The notes: generated by a model from the sequence alone, not told the origin. A stretch of DNA of 64,000 nt from Williamsia maris (GCF_024171815.1 NZ_JAMTCJ010000001.1:1178001-1242000), one strand, 5' to 3'. Positions 53,842-62,333 are shown, counted from the first letter of the stretch. Numbers and translations: made by a program.

Positions 53842-54729
53842 ATGATCGCCACCGCTGCCCTGTCCGGTCTCGGCACCCAGATCTCGGTGTCCGTGACCGA
53901 ACCAGCCGCTCTGCCCAACGCCCTGCGGGAGGTCACCCGCTACGCCGACCACGTCGACCTCACGGTCAACCGTGAGCGTGCGTCGGCGGAGATCCACGCC
54001 ATCGACCTCGCCGGCGGATCACCCGCCATGGTCGGTGTCCTGCTCGAACAGATTCTCACCGAGGCACTGTATTTCGCAGACCTGACCGACGGCGCGACCC
54101 GCTCGGTCCGTCGCAGCGCGGTCCCGGACTACCGTTTCCTCCCGCACCTGCAGTTCACGGTCGACGGCCCGCGCCCGATGACCGTGCGAACGATGACGCC
54201 GGTGCCGGAGTGGCACCGACCCCGCCTGGGCGAGGGACGGGTCGTCGTCCCCACCGACGTACGCCTCGAACTGATGGGCACCGCCCGCGCGTTCCTCGCC
54301 GACCGCGCCGCGCAACGGGTCGCGACCCGCTTCGAGTGCGGCGTCATGGTGACCGTCGGCGACCCCGGCGCGGGGAGCGTCGCCGCGACCGCCGGACATC
54401 CCCCGCTCGGAGGGTGGCATGTCACGGTCGGCGACGAGCTCGTCGAACTCGAGCCCGGCCACGCACTGGCGACCGTCACCCGCACCGACATCGCCGCCCT
54501 GCCGCGCAGCCCGTTCGACCCGCGCCCGGCCCCGGAGTTCGCGACGGTCACCACCATCGCCGAGGAGGCGGGGTCGGGCTACGCCGCCGCGATGATGACC
54601 TACGCACACCCCGACCGTGCGCCGCACTGGCTCATCGGCGTCGGGGTGGCGGCACGCACCGTCGGGAACACGGGCCGTGTGCACGAGATCGGCCACTGGC
54701 CGTCGCACCGGCACGCCCACGCGGCCTGA
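53842..54729 (+). CDS. Divergent ApbE-like protein (FAD:protein FMN transferase family?)
   Basis: A 295-residue protein. The N-terminus (TAALSGLGTQISVSVTEPAALPNAL) fits the MGT-type start of ApbE, and TLTEALYFADLTDGATRSVRR near 73-93 resembles the E-x-T-x-G-x-FD region. LELMGTARAFLADRAAQRVATRFECGVMVTVGD near 145-177 resembles the G-A-x-A-K-G-x-A-x-D block, but with Lys replaced. The usual GG-D/E motif after it is not intact. It may be a catalytically altered paralogue. ATG at 53842 is chosen with GAGG about eight bases upstream. It opens the insertion that also carries the ethanolamine genes. Confidence 0.55.
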   Translation: MIATAALSGLGTQISVSVTEPAALPNALREVTRYADHVDLTVNRERASAEIHAIDLAGGSPAMVGVLLEQILTEALYFADLTDGATRSVRRSAVPDYRFLPHLQFTVDGPRPMTVRTMTPVPEWHRPRLGEGRVVVPTDVRLELMGTARAFLADRAAQRVATRFECGVMVTVGDPGAGSVAATAGHPPLGGWHVTVGDELVELEPGHALATVTRTDIAALPRSPFDPRPAPEFATVTTIAEEAGSGYAAAMMTYAHPDRAPHWLIGVGVAARTVGNTGRVHEIGHWPSHRHAHAA

Positions 54730-54732
54730 CGC

Positions 54733-55473
54733 CTATTCGGTCAGGGTCCGGCTGGTGTCCTTGAGGTCGACGCCACTACGGCCCAGTGCTCGGGCGCCTT
54801 CCACCAGCGCGGCGACCACCCGCGCGGCCCCGACGTAGCTCTGCCCTCCGGGCGGATGGATGTTCGAGATGCAGTTGCGTTCGGAGTCCGCCCGCCCGGG
54901 ACGCGGCAGATGCGTGAGATAGATGCCCACACTGTCGGCCACCGACAACCCGGGCCGCTCACCGATGACGACGATGAGCGTCCCCACCTTCTGCGCCGCT
55001 CCGATGTGATCGCCGAGTGCGACGCGCGCCTGCGTCGCGATGACCGGCGTGGCGATCGAATACTGCGGCGCGAGAACATCCTTGATCGCGCCGACGACAC
55101 CCGCCGCGTGCTCGGTGAGCGCGATCGGCGACAAACCGTCGGCCAGCACGATGCCGATGTCGGCGTCCTCGGTGTCGACGGAGTAACCCCCGGAAGAATC
55201 GTTCGCTGCCGGTTGGCGTCCCAGATCAGGTCTGCGCAGGTACTCGCTCCGATCGGCGGCCCGACTGGCCACCACCGACGGCGTCCCTAGACCCAGTGGC
55301 TCGATGGCGGCGATGAGCGCATCGACGTCGAGCGGATGGTGCACCGCGTCGCGTGCCGCGGCGTGCGCCGCCGCGAACTCCAACACCCGGCTCGTCGGCA
55401 ACGAGTCACCGACCCGACCGAGTCCGATACGCGCAGACGTGTTCTGCCGCAGCACAGTCCACAGATCTGTCAC
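54733..55473 (-). CDS. eutC: Ethanolamine ammonia-lyase small subunit
   Basis: A 246-residue small subunit of adenosylcobalamin-dependent ethanolamine ammonia-lyase, which converts ethanolamine to acetaldehyde and ammonia. Recognisable blocks are TSARIGLGRVGDSLPTSRVLEFAAAHAAARDAVH near residues 12-45, ADGLSP near 110, VVIGERPGLSVADSVGIYLTH near 168-188 and ERNCISNIHPPGGQSY near 198-213. It is shorter than the E. coli protein (about 295), lacking the extended N-terminus. The GTG start is 10 bp after eutB. Confidence 0.94.
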   Translation of the reverse strand: MTDLWTVLRQNTSARIGLGRVGDSLPTSRVLEFAAAHAAARDAVHHPLDVDALIAAIEPLGLGTPSVVASRAADRSEYLRRPDLGRQPAANDSSGGYSVDTEDADIGIVLADGLSPIALTEHAAGVVGAIKDVLAPQYSIATPVIATQARVALGDHIGAAQKVGTLIVVIGERPGLSVADSVGIYLTHLPRPGRADSERNCISNIHPPGGQSYVGAARVVAALVEGARALGRSGVDLKDTSRTLTE

Positions 55474-55483
55474 AGGAGACCCC

Positions 55484-56908
55484 TCACAGGTGCGCCCCGG
55501 ACCGGTCGGTCAGTGCCCGCAGCGGCGAAGCCTCCGGCGCGAGGTCGAGGATGCGTCCGGTGTCGTCGAGCATGCCCACGACCCCGAGCCACGCCTCGAA
55601 CTCGGGAGCGGGCCGCAGGCCCAACACCCGTCGCGCGTAGAGCGCGTCGTGGAACGACAGGCTCTGGTAGCCGAGCATCACGTCGTCGGCGCCGGGCACC
55701 GTGATGACGAACGGCACCCCGGCCGCGCCGAGCAGGGTGAGCAGGGTGTCCATGTCGTCCTGGTCGGCCTCGGCGTGGTTGGTGTAGCAGACGTCGACGC
55801 CCATCGGCAGCCCGAGCAGCTTGCCGCAGAAGTGGTCCTCGAGTCCGGCGCGGATGATCTGTTTGCCGTCGAACAGGTACTCGGGTCCGATGAATCCGAC
55901 CACGGTGTTCACCAGCAAGGGGTCGAACTCGCGAGCGATCGCGTACGCCCGCGTCTCCAGGGTCTGCTGGTCGACGGGCCGACCGCCGGTACCGATGTGC
56001 GCGCCTGCCGACAGCGCCGATCCCTGGCCGGTCTCGAAGTACATGACGTTGTCGCCGACGGTTCCGCGGTGCAGCGACCGCCCCGCCTCGTTGCCCTCCC
56101 GCAGCACGGCGATGTCGACGCCGAACCCACGGTTGGCGCCCTCGGTGCCCGCGATGGACTGGAAGACCAGATCGACCGGCGCCCCGGCCTCGATGAGCCC
56201 GATCGTGGTGGTGACGTGCGACAGCACGCACGACTGCACCGGGATGTCGTAGCGCGTACGGATCTCGTCGAGCAGATACAGCAGATCCGACGTCGCCTGC
56301 GGGGAATCGGTCGCCGGATTGATGCCGATCACCGCGTCCCCGCACCCGAGCAGCAGTCCGTCGAGGGTGGCCGCGGCGATGCCCATCGGGTCGTCGGTGG
56401 GGTGGTTGGGCTGCAGCCGGGTGGTCAGGGTGCCGGGCGCGCCGATGGTGGTGCGGAACGCCGACGTCACGCTCGTCGCCTTCGCGACAGCGATCAGATC
56501 CTGGTTGCGCATCAGCTTGCTGACCGCGGCGACCATCTCCGGGGTCAGTCCCGCGCCGACCTTGCGCAGCCGATCGGCCGCGTCCGGACCACTCGCGGTG
56601 GCCAGCAACCAGTCCCGGAGACCGCCGACGGTGAGGTCGGCGACCGGCGCGAACGCCGCCCGGTCGTGGGTGTCGATGATGAGCCGGGTGACCTCGTCGG
56701 TCTCGTACGGCACCACCAGGTCCTCGAGAAAGGTGGTCAGTGCGACGTCGGCGAGCGCCCACTGGGCGGCCGCCCGTTCGAGGTCGGTCTCGGCCGCGCA
56801 TCCGGCGAGCTCGTCGCCGCTACGTCGCGGTGTCGCCTTCGCGAGGAGGTCGATCAGGGAGTCGAAGGTGAAAGTGGTGCCGCCGAGCGTCTGCCGATAG
56901 GTCGACAC
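55484..56908 (-). CDS. eutB: Ethanolamine ammonia-lyase large subunit
   Basis: A 474-residue TIM-barrel catalytic subunit: LMRNQDLIAVA near 131-141, TIGAPGTLTTRLQPNHPTDDP near 154-174, GDAVIGINPATDSP near 190-203, FQSIAGTEGANRGFGVD near 249-265, EFDPLLVNTVVGFIGPEYL near 325-343 and GVDVCYTNHAEADQDDMD near 370-387. It binds adenosylcobalamin and ethanolamine. No reactivase (EutA) or microcompartment genes are nearby. The GTG at 56908 is 3 bp after the permease stop; order of transcription is permease, eutB, eutC. Confidence 0.95.
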   Translation of the reverse strand: MSTYRQTLGGTTFTFDSLIDLLAKATPRRSGDELAGCAAETDLERAAAQWALADVALTTFLEDLVVPYETDEVTRLIIDTHDRAAFAPVADLTVGGLRDWLLATASGPDAADRLRKVGAGLTPEMVAAVSKLMRNQDLIAVAKATSVTSAFRTTIGAPGTLTTRLQPNHPTDDPMGIAAATLDGLLLGCGDAVIGINPATDSPQATSDLLYLLDEIRTRYDIPVQSCVLSHVTTTIGLIEAGAPVDLVFQSIAGTEGANRGFGVDIAVLREGNEAGRSLHRGTVGDNVMYFETGQGSALSAGAHIGTGGRPVDQQTLETRAYAIAREFDPLLVNTVVGFIGPEYLFDGKQIIRAGLEDHFCGKLLGLPMGVDVCYTNHAEADQDDMDTLLTLLGAAGVPFVITVPGADDVMLGYQSLSFHDALYARRVLGLRPAPEFEAWLGVVGMLDDTGRILDLAPEASPLRALTDRSGAHL

Positions 56909-56911
56909 CCC

Positions 56912-58348
56912 TCACACGACCTCGTCGTCGGCGAGCAGCGCGAACTCCTCGTCCGGTGACCCGGCCACGAGATGACGTCGGCTGTACAGGCCGAAGTACG
57001 CCATGAACGCGGCGAACGCACCGAGGGTCCACAGCGCGGCGGTGGTGTCGACGAGGAACGTCGCGATGACCGCGGCCACCGCGATGACGAGGGCGAAGCC
57101 GGTGGTCACGATGCCGCCGGGCGTGCGGTAGGGCCGCGGCATGTCGGGCTCACGCACCCGCAACACGATGTGGCTGATCATCATCAAGACATAGCTCAGA
57201 GCGGCGCCGAACACGGCCATGTTGAGCAACATCGCGCCCTCGCCGATGAAGGTGAGCGCGAAACCGATCACGCCGGGGATGATCAGCGCCCAGACCGGCG
57301 CCTTGCGATTGTTGGTCAGCGACAGCGACGTCGGGAGGTAGCCGGCGCGCGACAGGGCGAACGTCTGACGCGAGTAGGCGTAGATGATCGAGAAGAAGCT
57401 GGCGATGAGTCCCGCCAGGCCGATGTAGTTGACGACGCTCGATGCAGTGCCGTCGCCGAGGGCGAGCACCAGCGGGTTGCCCGAGTCGGTGAGTTCGTCC
57501 GCACCGACGGCGCCGGTGGCGAGCACCAGCACGACCGCGCCGGTCACGACCAGCATCAGCATCGCGACGATGATGCCGCGGGGGACGTTGCGCTCGGGGT
57601 TCTCGGCCTCCTCCGCGGCGAGGGGGACGCCCTCTACGGCGAGGAAGAACCAGATCGCGAAGGGGATGGCCGACCAGATGCCGAGGTACCCGTTCGGCAG
57701 GAAGCTCGACGACCCGGCCGCGTCGGGGTCGGCGGCGATGTTGGTCAGGTTCGACGCGTCGAACATGCCTGCCGCGGCGACGGCGAAGATCACCAGACCG
57801 ACGAGGGCGATACCGGTGATCACGAACATGGCCTTCAACGCCTCGCCGGCGCCGACCAGGTGGATGCCGATGAAGATCGCGTACGCGGCGAGATAGACCC
57901 ACCACCCGTCGGTGATACCGAACAGGTTCAGCGACTCGACGTATGCACCGATGAAGGTGGCGATCGCGGCGGGCGCGATCGCGTATTCGATGAGAATGGC
58001 AGTGCCGGTGGCGAATCCACCCCACGGGCCCATCGCACGACGGGCGAAGGTGTACCCGCCGCCCGCAGCGGGCAGGGCCGACGACATCTCGGCCATGCCG
58101 AGCACCATGGCGAGGTACATCGCGGCGATGATGACCGCGGCGATCAACAGCCCGCCGAATCCACCCTCGCCGAGTCCGCCGTTCCATCCGGCGTAGTCGC
58201 CGGAGATGACGTAGCTGACGCCGAGACCGGCCAGCAGGACCCAGCCGGCGGTGCCTTTCTTCAATTGCCGTTTCTCTAAGTAATCACCTTGCGATGACGC
58301 AGATTTCGCGGTGGTGATCGCCGGAGGGGCAGACTTGTCGATCGTCAT
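56912..58348 (-). CDS. eat: Ethanolamine permease (APC family)
   Basis: A 478-residue amino-acid/polyamine/organocation transporter with 12 predicted membrane helices. LKKGTAGWVLLAGLGVSYVISGDYAGWN near 29-56 and SSALPAAGGGYTFARRAMGPWGGFATG near 88-114 match the ethanolamine permease (EutP/Eat) subgroup, and the next two genes encode ethanolamine ammonia-lyase. The ATG at 58348 is used; sequence further upstream in frame contains promoter-like repeats. It supplies ethanolamine, a membrane lipid breakdown product, as nitrogen or carbon source. Confidence 0.9.
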   Translation of the reverse strand: MTIDKSAPPAITTAKSASSQGDYLEKRQLKKGTAGWVLLAGLGVSYVISGDYAGWNGGLGEGGFGGLLIAAVIIAAMYLAMVLGMAEMSSALPAAGGGYTFARRAMGPWGGFATGTAILIEYAIAPAAIATFIGAYVESLNLFGITDGWWVYLAAYAIFIGIHLVGAGEALKAMFVITGIALVGLVIFAVAAAGMFDASNLTNIAADPDAAGSSSFLPNGYLGIWSAIPFAIWFFLAVEGVPLAAEEAENPERNVPRGIIVAMLMLVVTGAVVLVLATGAVGADELTDSGNPLVLALGDGTASSVVNYIGLAGLIASFFSIIYAYSRQTFALSRAGYLPTSLSLTNNRKAPVWALIIPGVIGFALTFIGEGAMLLNMAVFGAALSYVLMMISHIVLRVREPDMPRPYRTPGGIVTTGFALVIAVAAVIATFLVDTTAALWTLGAFAAFMAYFGLYSRRHLVAGSPDEEFALLADDEVV

Positions 58349-58459
58349 GATCGGACGGTAGACCCGTTGTGAGAACCACGGGTGATATCGACTTTTCGGG
58401 CATGTTTCGTTCACCACCCTGAACTTTTCGCACGCTGACTCCAGCGACGATCGCGATTC

Positions 58460-58487
58460 GACACGTTGCGGCATGACACATTGCGGC
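58460..58487 (-). promoter_or_regulatory. Direct repeat upstream of the ethanolamine operon
   Basis: GACACGTTGCGGC (58460-58472) and GACACATTGCGGC (58475-58487) are 13-bp direct repeats with one mismatch, 15 bp apart, about 110-140 bp upstream of the permease start. They could bind an activator of the eat-eutB-eutC operon. Confidence 0.45.
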
Positions 58488-58494
58488 CGGCTCA

Positions 58495-58815
58495 TCACTC
58501 CTCCGAGAAGTAGCCGGTCTCCGGATCGATCTCGGCGAGGAAATCACGGATGGACTGCCGGTGTCGGCCGACGGTCGTCAGCGGGAGGGGGAGAGGCGCA
58601 GGCGGTGTCGGGTCGGCGCGACCGACCCGCTGCCACGCGACCTGAGGCGCACCGGAGCTGAACCCGTATCCCGGATTCGGGCCGGTGACCCATGTGTACC
58701 GGCAACCGCCGTCGGGCTGCACCATGACCTGGAACAACTGCCCGTCCACGACGAGCTCGACCGGACCGTCGGCGGCTGCCGGACGCCAGTCATCAGAATG
58801 AGAGTCAGGGTCCAC
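58495..58815 (-). CDS. Hypothetical protein, about 106 residues
   Basis: A minus-strand frame opening at GTG 58815 and ending at 58495. The product is acidic with no membrane helix. It contains ELVVDGQLFQVMVQPDGGCRYTWVTGPNPGYGF near 18-50 and ends SIRDFLAEIDPETGYFSEE. The same frame extends upstream through sequence that looks non-coding, so the start is a guess. It lies upstream of the ethanolamine operon on the same strand. No family recognised. Confidence 0.6.
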   Translation of the reverse strand: MDPDSHSDDWRPAAADGPVELVVDGQLFQVMVQPDGGCRYTWVTGPNPGYGFSSGAPQVAWQRVGRADPTPPAPLPLPLTTVGRHRQSIRDFLAEIDPETGYFSEE

Positions 58816-58878
58816 CCGGTCAGCGTGCCCGATGACGTCGGATGTCGGGTGCGTATCAGTCGTCGTAACCTGGCGGGG

Positions 58879-59250
58879 ATGACTCTGCCGATGAACACGC
58901 CCGCGGATCGGCGCCGAACGCGCAGGACTCGCGTGCTGATCGCCGCCACCGCACTGTTGGTACTGGTGGTGATCGGACTCGCGGTCGGCGTCTCGTTCCG
59001 CGGCGACGATCAACCGGCCCCCGCGCGCAGCACCACCGTCGAGTCGTCGGGCGACGCGTCGACGACGGCCCCGTCGTCGACGGTGACCACCACGGAACCG
59101 ACCCAGGTCCCCGCGACGACAGCCGACGTCGAGCCCGCGCCCGCAGGGACCGAGCAGGCTCCCGGTCAGCAGAAGAAGCAGGACAAGGAGAAGCCCGGCG
59201 CGGGTGGGCCCGCAGGCGGACCCGGTCGGCCGGACAAGGGTCCGGGCTGA
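58879..59250 (+). CDS. Single-pass membrane protein with Pro/Thr-rich tail
   Basis: A 123-residue protein: basic start (DRRRTRRTR), one membrane helix (VLIAATALLVLVVIGLAVGV near 19-38), then an extracellular region rich in Thr, Ser and Pro (TTVESSGDASTTAPSSTVTTTEP) and a Gly/Pro/Lys C-terminus. It has the same plan as the protein at 61668-62303 (membrane anchor plus Thr-rich stalk), but without a folded C-terminal domain. Convergent with the formamidase gene. Confidence 0.7.
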   Translation: MTLPMNTPADRRRTRRTRVLIAATALLVLVVIGLAVGVSFRGDDQPAPARSTTVESSGDASTTAPSSTVTTTEPTQVPATTADVEPAPAGTEQAPGQQKKQDKEKPGAGGPAGGPGRPDKGPG

Positions 59251-59258
59251 GGCGACGA

Positions 59259-60512
59259 TCAGAAGCTCGAGCGCGGCGCGCCGATGCCCGGGTCGATCTG
59301 GAACGGGCCGGTCGCGCTGGGCGCGATCGGGAAGTCGAAGATGGCCGTCGGGATGTAGACCGTCGCACAGGCATTGGGGATGTCGACCACCCCGGACAGG
59401 CGCCCTTCGATCGGAGCGGCACCGAGCAGCAGGTAGGCCTGCTCGGGGCTATACCCGAACTTCGTCAGGTAGTCGATCGCGTGCAGGCAGGCTCGCTGAT
59501 ACGACAGATGCGAGTCCAGATAGCGCTGTTCGCCGTCGAGAGTCACCGAGGTACCCGAGAACGCGATGAACTCCGAGTACTGCGGATCGGTGTTGCCCGG
59601 CATGAAGATGGCGTTCTCGCTGACGCCGTAGGTGGTCATCCCGTCGCGGAGGATCTCGACACGCAGGTCGATGAACCCGCCCATCTCGATGGCGCCGCAG
59701 AAGGTGATCTCACCGTCGCCCTGCGAGAAGTGCAGGTCGCCCACCGAGAGGTTCGCGCCGTCGACGAACACCGGATAGAAGATCCGACTGCCCTTCGTGA
59801 GGTTCTTGATGTCCTGGTTGCCGCCGTTCTCGCGCGGCGGCGCGGTGCGGGCCCCCTCGGCGGCCGCGGCGGCGAACGCGTCGCCGGTCAGCGAACCGAG
59901 GATGGCGCTGTCGGTCAACGGGGGCAGCGCCAGCGGCGGCACCCGGTCGGGGTCGGTCGCGATCAGGGCCGCTTCGCGGGTGTTCCAGGTGCTCAGCAAG
60001 TCTTTCGACGGCGCAGTACCCATCAGACCCGGGTGCACGATGCCGGTGAACTCGACGTGCGGCACGTGACGCGAGGTGGTCTTCTGTCCGCTGAAATCCC
60101 AGATGGCCTTGTAGGCATCGGGGAACTGCTCGGTGAGAAAGCCACCGCCGTTGAGGGTCGGGAAGATGCCGGTGTAGCCCCAACCCTGCCCGGCCAGCGG
60201 CCCGGAGTCCTCCTGCGGGATCGGGCCGAGGTCCAGGATGTCGACGATCAGGAGGTCGCCGGGCTTCGCGCCCTCGACCGCGATCGGCCCCGACAGCACG
60301 TGCACCCCGGCCAACGGCGCGTCCCGGATGTCGTCGGCCGAGTCGTCGTTCACGATCGCCCCGTCGAACCACTCCCGACAGTGCACCCGGAACGAGTCAC
60401 CCGGCTTGACCGTCACCGCGGCGGGGATGTCGGGATGCCAACGGTTGTGGCCGACACGCTCCTGATCGGTGAACGTCTTCGTCGAGTCCAGCGGGAAGAT
60501 CAACTCGGGCAT
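59259..60512 (-). CDS. fmdA: Formamidase/acetamidase (FmdA type)
   Basis: A 417-residue amidase of the FmdA/AmdA family that hydrolyses formamide to formate and ammonia. Characteristic blocks are HPDIPAAVTVKPGDSFRVHCREWFDGAI near residues 26-53, GPIAVEGAKPGDLLIVDILDL near 73-93, EFTGIVHPGLMGTAPS near 153-168, DLHFSQGDGEITFCGAIEMGG near 273-293 and SYQRACLHAIDYLTKFGYSPEQAYLLLGA near 353-381. It precedes, on the same strand, nothing else of the pathway; fmdB lies just upstream, the classical pairing. Confidence 0.92.
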   Translation of the reverse strand: MPELIFPLDSTKTFTDQERVGHNRWHPDIPAAVTVKPGDSFRVHCREWFDGAIVNDDSADDIRDAPLAGVHVLSGPIAVEGAKPGDLLIVDILDLGPIPQEDSGPLAGQGWGYTGIFPTLNGGGFLTEQFPDAYKAIWDFSGQKTTSRHVPHVEFTGIVHPGLMGTAPSKDLLSTWNTREAALIATDPDRVPPLALPPLTDSAILGSLTGDAFAAAAAEGARTAPPRENGGNQDIKNLTKGSRIFYPVFVDGANLSVGDLHFSQGDGEITFCGAIEMGGFIDLRVEILRDGMTTYGVSENAIFMPGNTDPQYSEFIAFSGTSVTLDGEQRYLDSHLSYQRACLHAIDYLTKFGYSPEQAYLLLGAAPIEGRLSGVVDIPNACATVYIPTAIFDFPIAPSATGPFQIDPGIGAPRSSF

Positions 60513-60549
60513 GGGGATCCGATCTCGGGTAACGGTTTCGTGGACGGGA

Positions 60550-60843
60550 CTACGGACGGGGCAGACGGCGGTGTCGGGGATCAGCGGAGACCGGGCGCCG
60601 TCGCGCCGAGCCACCTGACGCCGGCACCCCGGACACGACGCGGGGCGCATCGGCGGTGGCCCTGGTGGCGTCCTGCAGCCGCATCGCGGCGCTGGCGCCG
60701 ACCCCGATCGGCACCGGGGTGATCCGTCGACGCGCGGTCGAACCACAACCGGGACAGTCGATCCCGTCGGGGACCGTGGACATCGGGAAGGAACGATCGA
60801 GCGCGACACAACCCTGGTCGCATCGGAAACCGTAGAGCGGCAC
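60550..60843 (-). CDS. fmdB: FmdB-type zinc ribbon protein
   Basis: A 97-residue protein. GTG at 60843 has AAGGAG seven bases upstream. The N-terminal zinc ribbon is YGFRCDQGC near 4-12 and CPGCGSTARRRI near 30-41. The C-terminal part is Arg/Pro-rich and disordered. FmdB proteins were first described beside formamidase genes and are thought to regulate them. It lies upstream of fmdA with 37 bp between them, so the two probably form an operon. Confidence 0.85.
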   Translation of the reverse strand: MPLYGFRCDQGCVALDRSFPMSTVPDGIDCPGCGSTARRRITPVPIGVGASAAMRLQDATRATADAPRVVSGVPASGGSARRRPVSADPRHRRLPRP

Positions 60844-61060
60844 GGGCGGCTCCTTCGAGAGCGGGGACCTTCCGGGGAACGCTAGGGCCGTTTGGTCCCG
60901 CTGTCCACAGATGCGCGCTGATCGACGGGACGAACCACGCCACCGACGATGCCGATCTCCACCCGTATCTCGACCCACGGGTGGATCCGGGATCCCCGCG
61001 CGATTCGTAGCGTTTCGACCGTCACATCAACACTTCCGACAACGACGGGAACACGAACCG

Positions 61061-61810
61061 ATGAACGGAATTCTCGAGGTGATCATCGCCATCGCGGTGA
61101 TCGGCTACCTGCTCGTCCGCCGCGTCCTCGGCGAGCCCGCCGAGGGCAAACGCATGCTGCTGCTGCCCGCGATCCTGACGGTGATCGGCCTGGTCCAGAT
61201 CACGCAGGTCAGCCAATCGGGGGTGTCCCTCGCCTTCCTGGCGGCCTCGACCGCGGTGAGCGTGCTCATCGGCGTTCTGCGCGGGGCGAGCGTCCGCGTG
61301 TTCGAACGTGACGGGCTGGTGTTCATGAAGTACACCGCCGTGTCGATCGGACTCCTGGTCGCCAATGTCGTGATCCGACTCGGTGCCGGCCTGCTGCTCG
61401 GGGTGATCGACCCGTCCGCGTCGGACTCGGTGAGCAAGGGAGTTCTGCTGGCGCTCGGGGCGAGCCTTCTCGCGGAGGGCCTGGTCGTCCTGTTCAAGGC
61501 CGTCGGGACCTCGGGTCGCATCGTGTGGGCGAAGGGACGCAAGGGCGCACCCCATCAGACATCCGCGTTCCTCGACGGTCTGCAGGAGCGCGCCCGTGAC
61601 CGGCTCGATGTCGCGACGCGACCGGCCGCACCGGTTTCACAGACGTCTCCCCTATCCTGGGGCCGCGATGACAGAGCCGACGAACACCCCACCCGAGCCC
61701 GAACCGGACACCACTCCGATATCGCGGCGTACGACCATCCTGATCGCGATCGCCGCCGTTCTCGCGATCGTCGTCGTGGCCGGGATCATCCTGGTCGCCG
61801 TGTCCGGTGA
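61061..61810 (+). CDS. Integral membrane protein with long out-of-frame overlap into the next gene
   Basis: A 249-residue protein whose first 195 residues hold four membrane helices (about 3-18, 32-47, 50-68, 88-112 and 126-146 are candidates) and resemble CcdC/DUF1453-like proteins: LEVIIAIAVIGYLLVRRVLGEPAEGKRMLLLPAILTVIGL. The last 48 residues are Arg/Asp-rich (DRDRRRSRDRRRGRDHPGRR) and are encoded in the shifted frame of the next gene, a 143-bp overlap. The natural end may be earlier if a frameshift removed a stop codon. GAACCG precedes the ATG; the ribosome site is weak. Confidence 0.7.
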   Translation: MNGILEVIIAIAVIGYLLVRRVLGEPAEGKRMLLLPAILTVIGLVQITQVSQSGVSLAFLAASTAVSVLIGVLRGASVRVFERDGLVFMKYTAVSIGLLVANVVIRLGAGLLLGVIDPSASDSVSKGVLLALGASLLAEGLVVLFKAVGTSGRIVWAKGRKGAPHQTSAFLDGLQERARDRLDVATRPAAPVSQTSPLSWGRDDRADEHPTRARTGHHSDIAAYDHPDRDRRRSRDRRRGRDHPGRRVR

Positions 61811-62303
61811 CGACGATCCGGCGTCGACGGCCTCGTCGTCATCGCCATCGTCGGTGGTGACCCAGACCGTCACCGAGACGCCGAGCACCACCGAGGCGCC
61901 GACGACGACCGACGAGACCACCACCGAGGAGACGACCACCACGACGACGGAGACGTCCGAGTCGTCGAGCACGGCGCAGGACAACCCCGGCGGGCTGGTC
62001 ATCTACGACTGCGGTGGTGCGCCCCAGGTCCGGCCCACCGACGTCACCTCCATCTACTGCGGCGACAACTCGGTGTCGGTCAGCGACATCACCTGGAACC
62101 GCTGGGGACCGCGCAGCGCCGTGGGCACCGGCACCGAGGCCGTCAACCTCTGCCGCCCGAACTGCGCCGCCGGCAACTACGAGCAGCGTCAGGTCGACGT
62201 CGTGCTCGGCGACCCCGAGCGCAAGACGTTCACCACCATCACCCTCACCGGCACCGACGGCGTGACCCAGACCTACAAGCTCACCGGCAACGCCCCGAAC
62301 TGA
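61668..62303 (+). CDS. Membrane-anchored extracellular protein with Thr-rich stalk
   Basis: A 211-residue protein. One membrane helix (ILIAIAAVLAIVVVAGIILVAVSG near 26-49) leads to a stalk of about 50 residues dominated by Thr/Glu/Ser (TEAPTTTDETTTEETTTTTT). A C-terminal domain of about 95 residues follows with four cysteines (YDCGG, YCGDN, LCRPNCAAG near 120-165) and a beta-rich end (VVLGDPERKTFTTITLTGTDGVTQTYKLTG). The layout suits a cell-wall-spanning sensor or binding domain. Start ATG at 61668. Confidence 0.75.
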   Translation: MTEPTNTPPEPEPDTTPISRRTTILIAIAAVLAIVVVAGIILVAVSGDDDPASTASSSSPSSVVTQTVTETPSTTEAPTTTDETTTEETTTTTTETSESSSTAQDNPGGLVIYDCGGAPQVRPTDVTSIYCGDNSVSVSDITWNRWGPRSAVGTGTEAVNLCRPNCAAGNYEQRQVDVVLGDPERKTFTTITLTGTDGVTQTYKLTGNAPN

Positions 62304-62333
62304 CGGCCCGACCCCGACCCGTAGGGTCGACGC

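Noticed and set aside
54733..58348. Bacterial microcompartment locus
   Set aside because: No shell protein, EutA, EutG/E or phosphotransacylase genes lie around the ethanolamine genes.
58349..58494. Cobalamin riboswitch before the ethanolamine operon
   Set aside because: The leader is too short and I see no B12-box-like sequence; only a direct repeat is evident.
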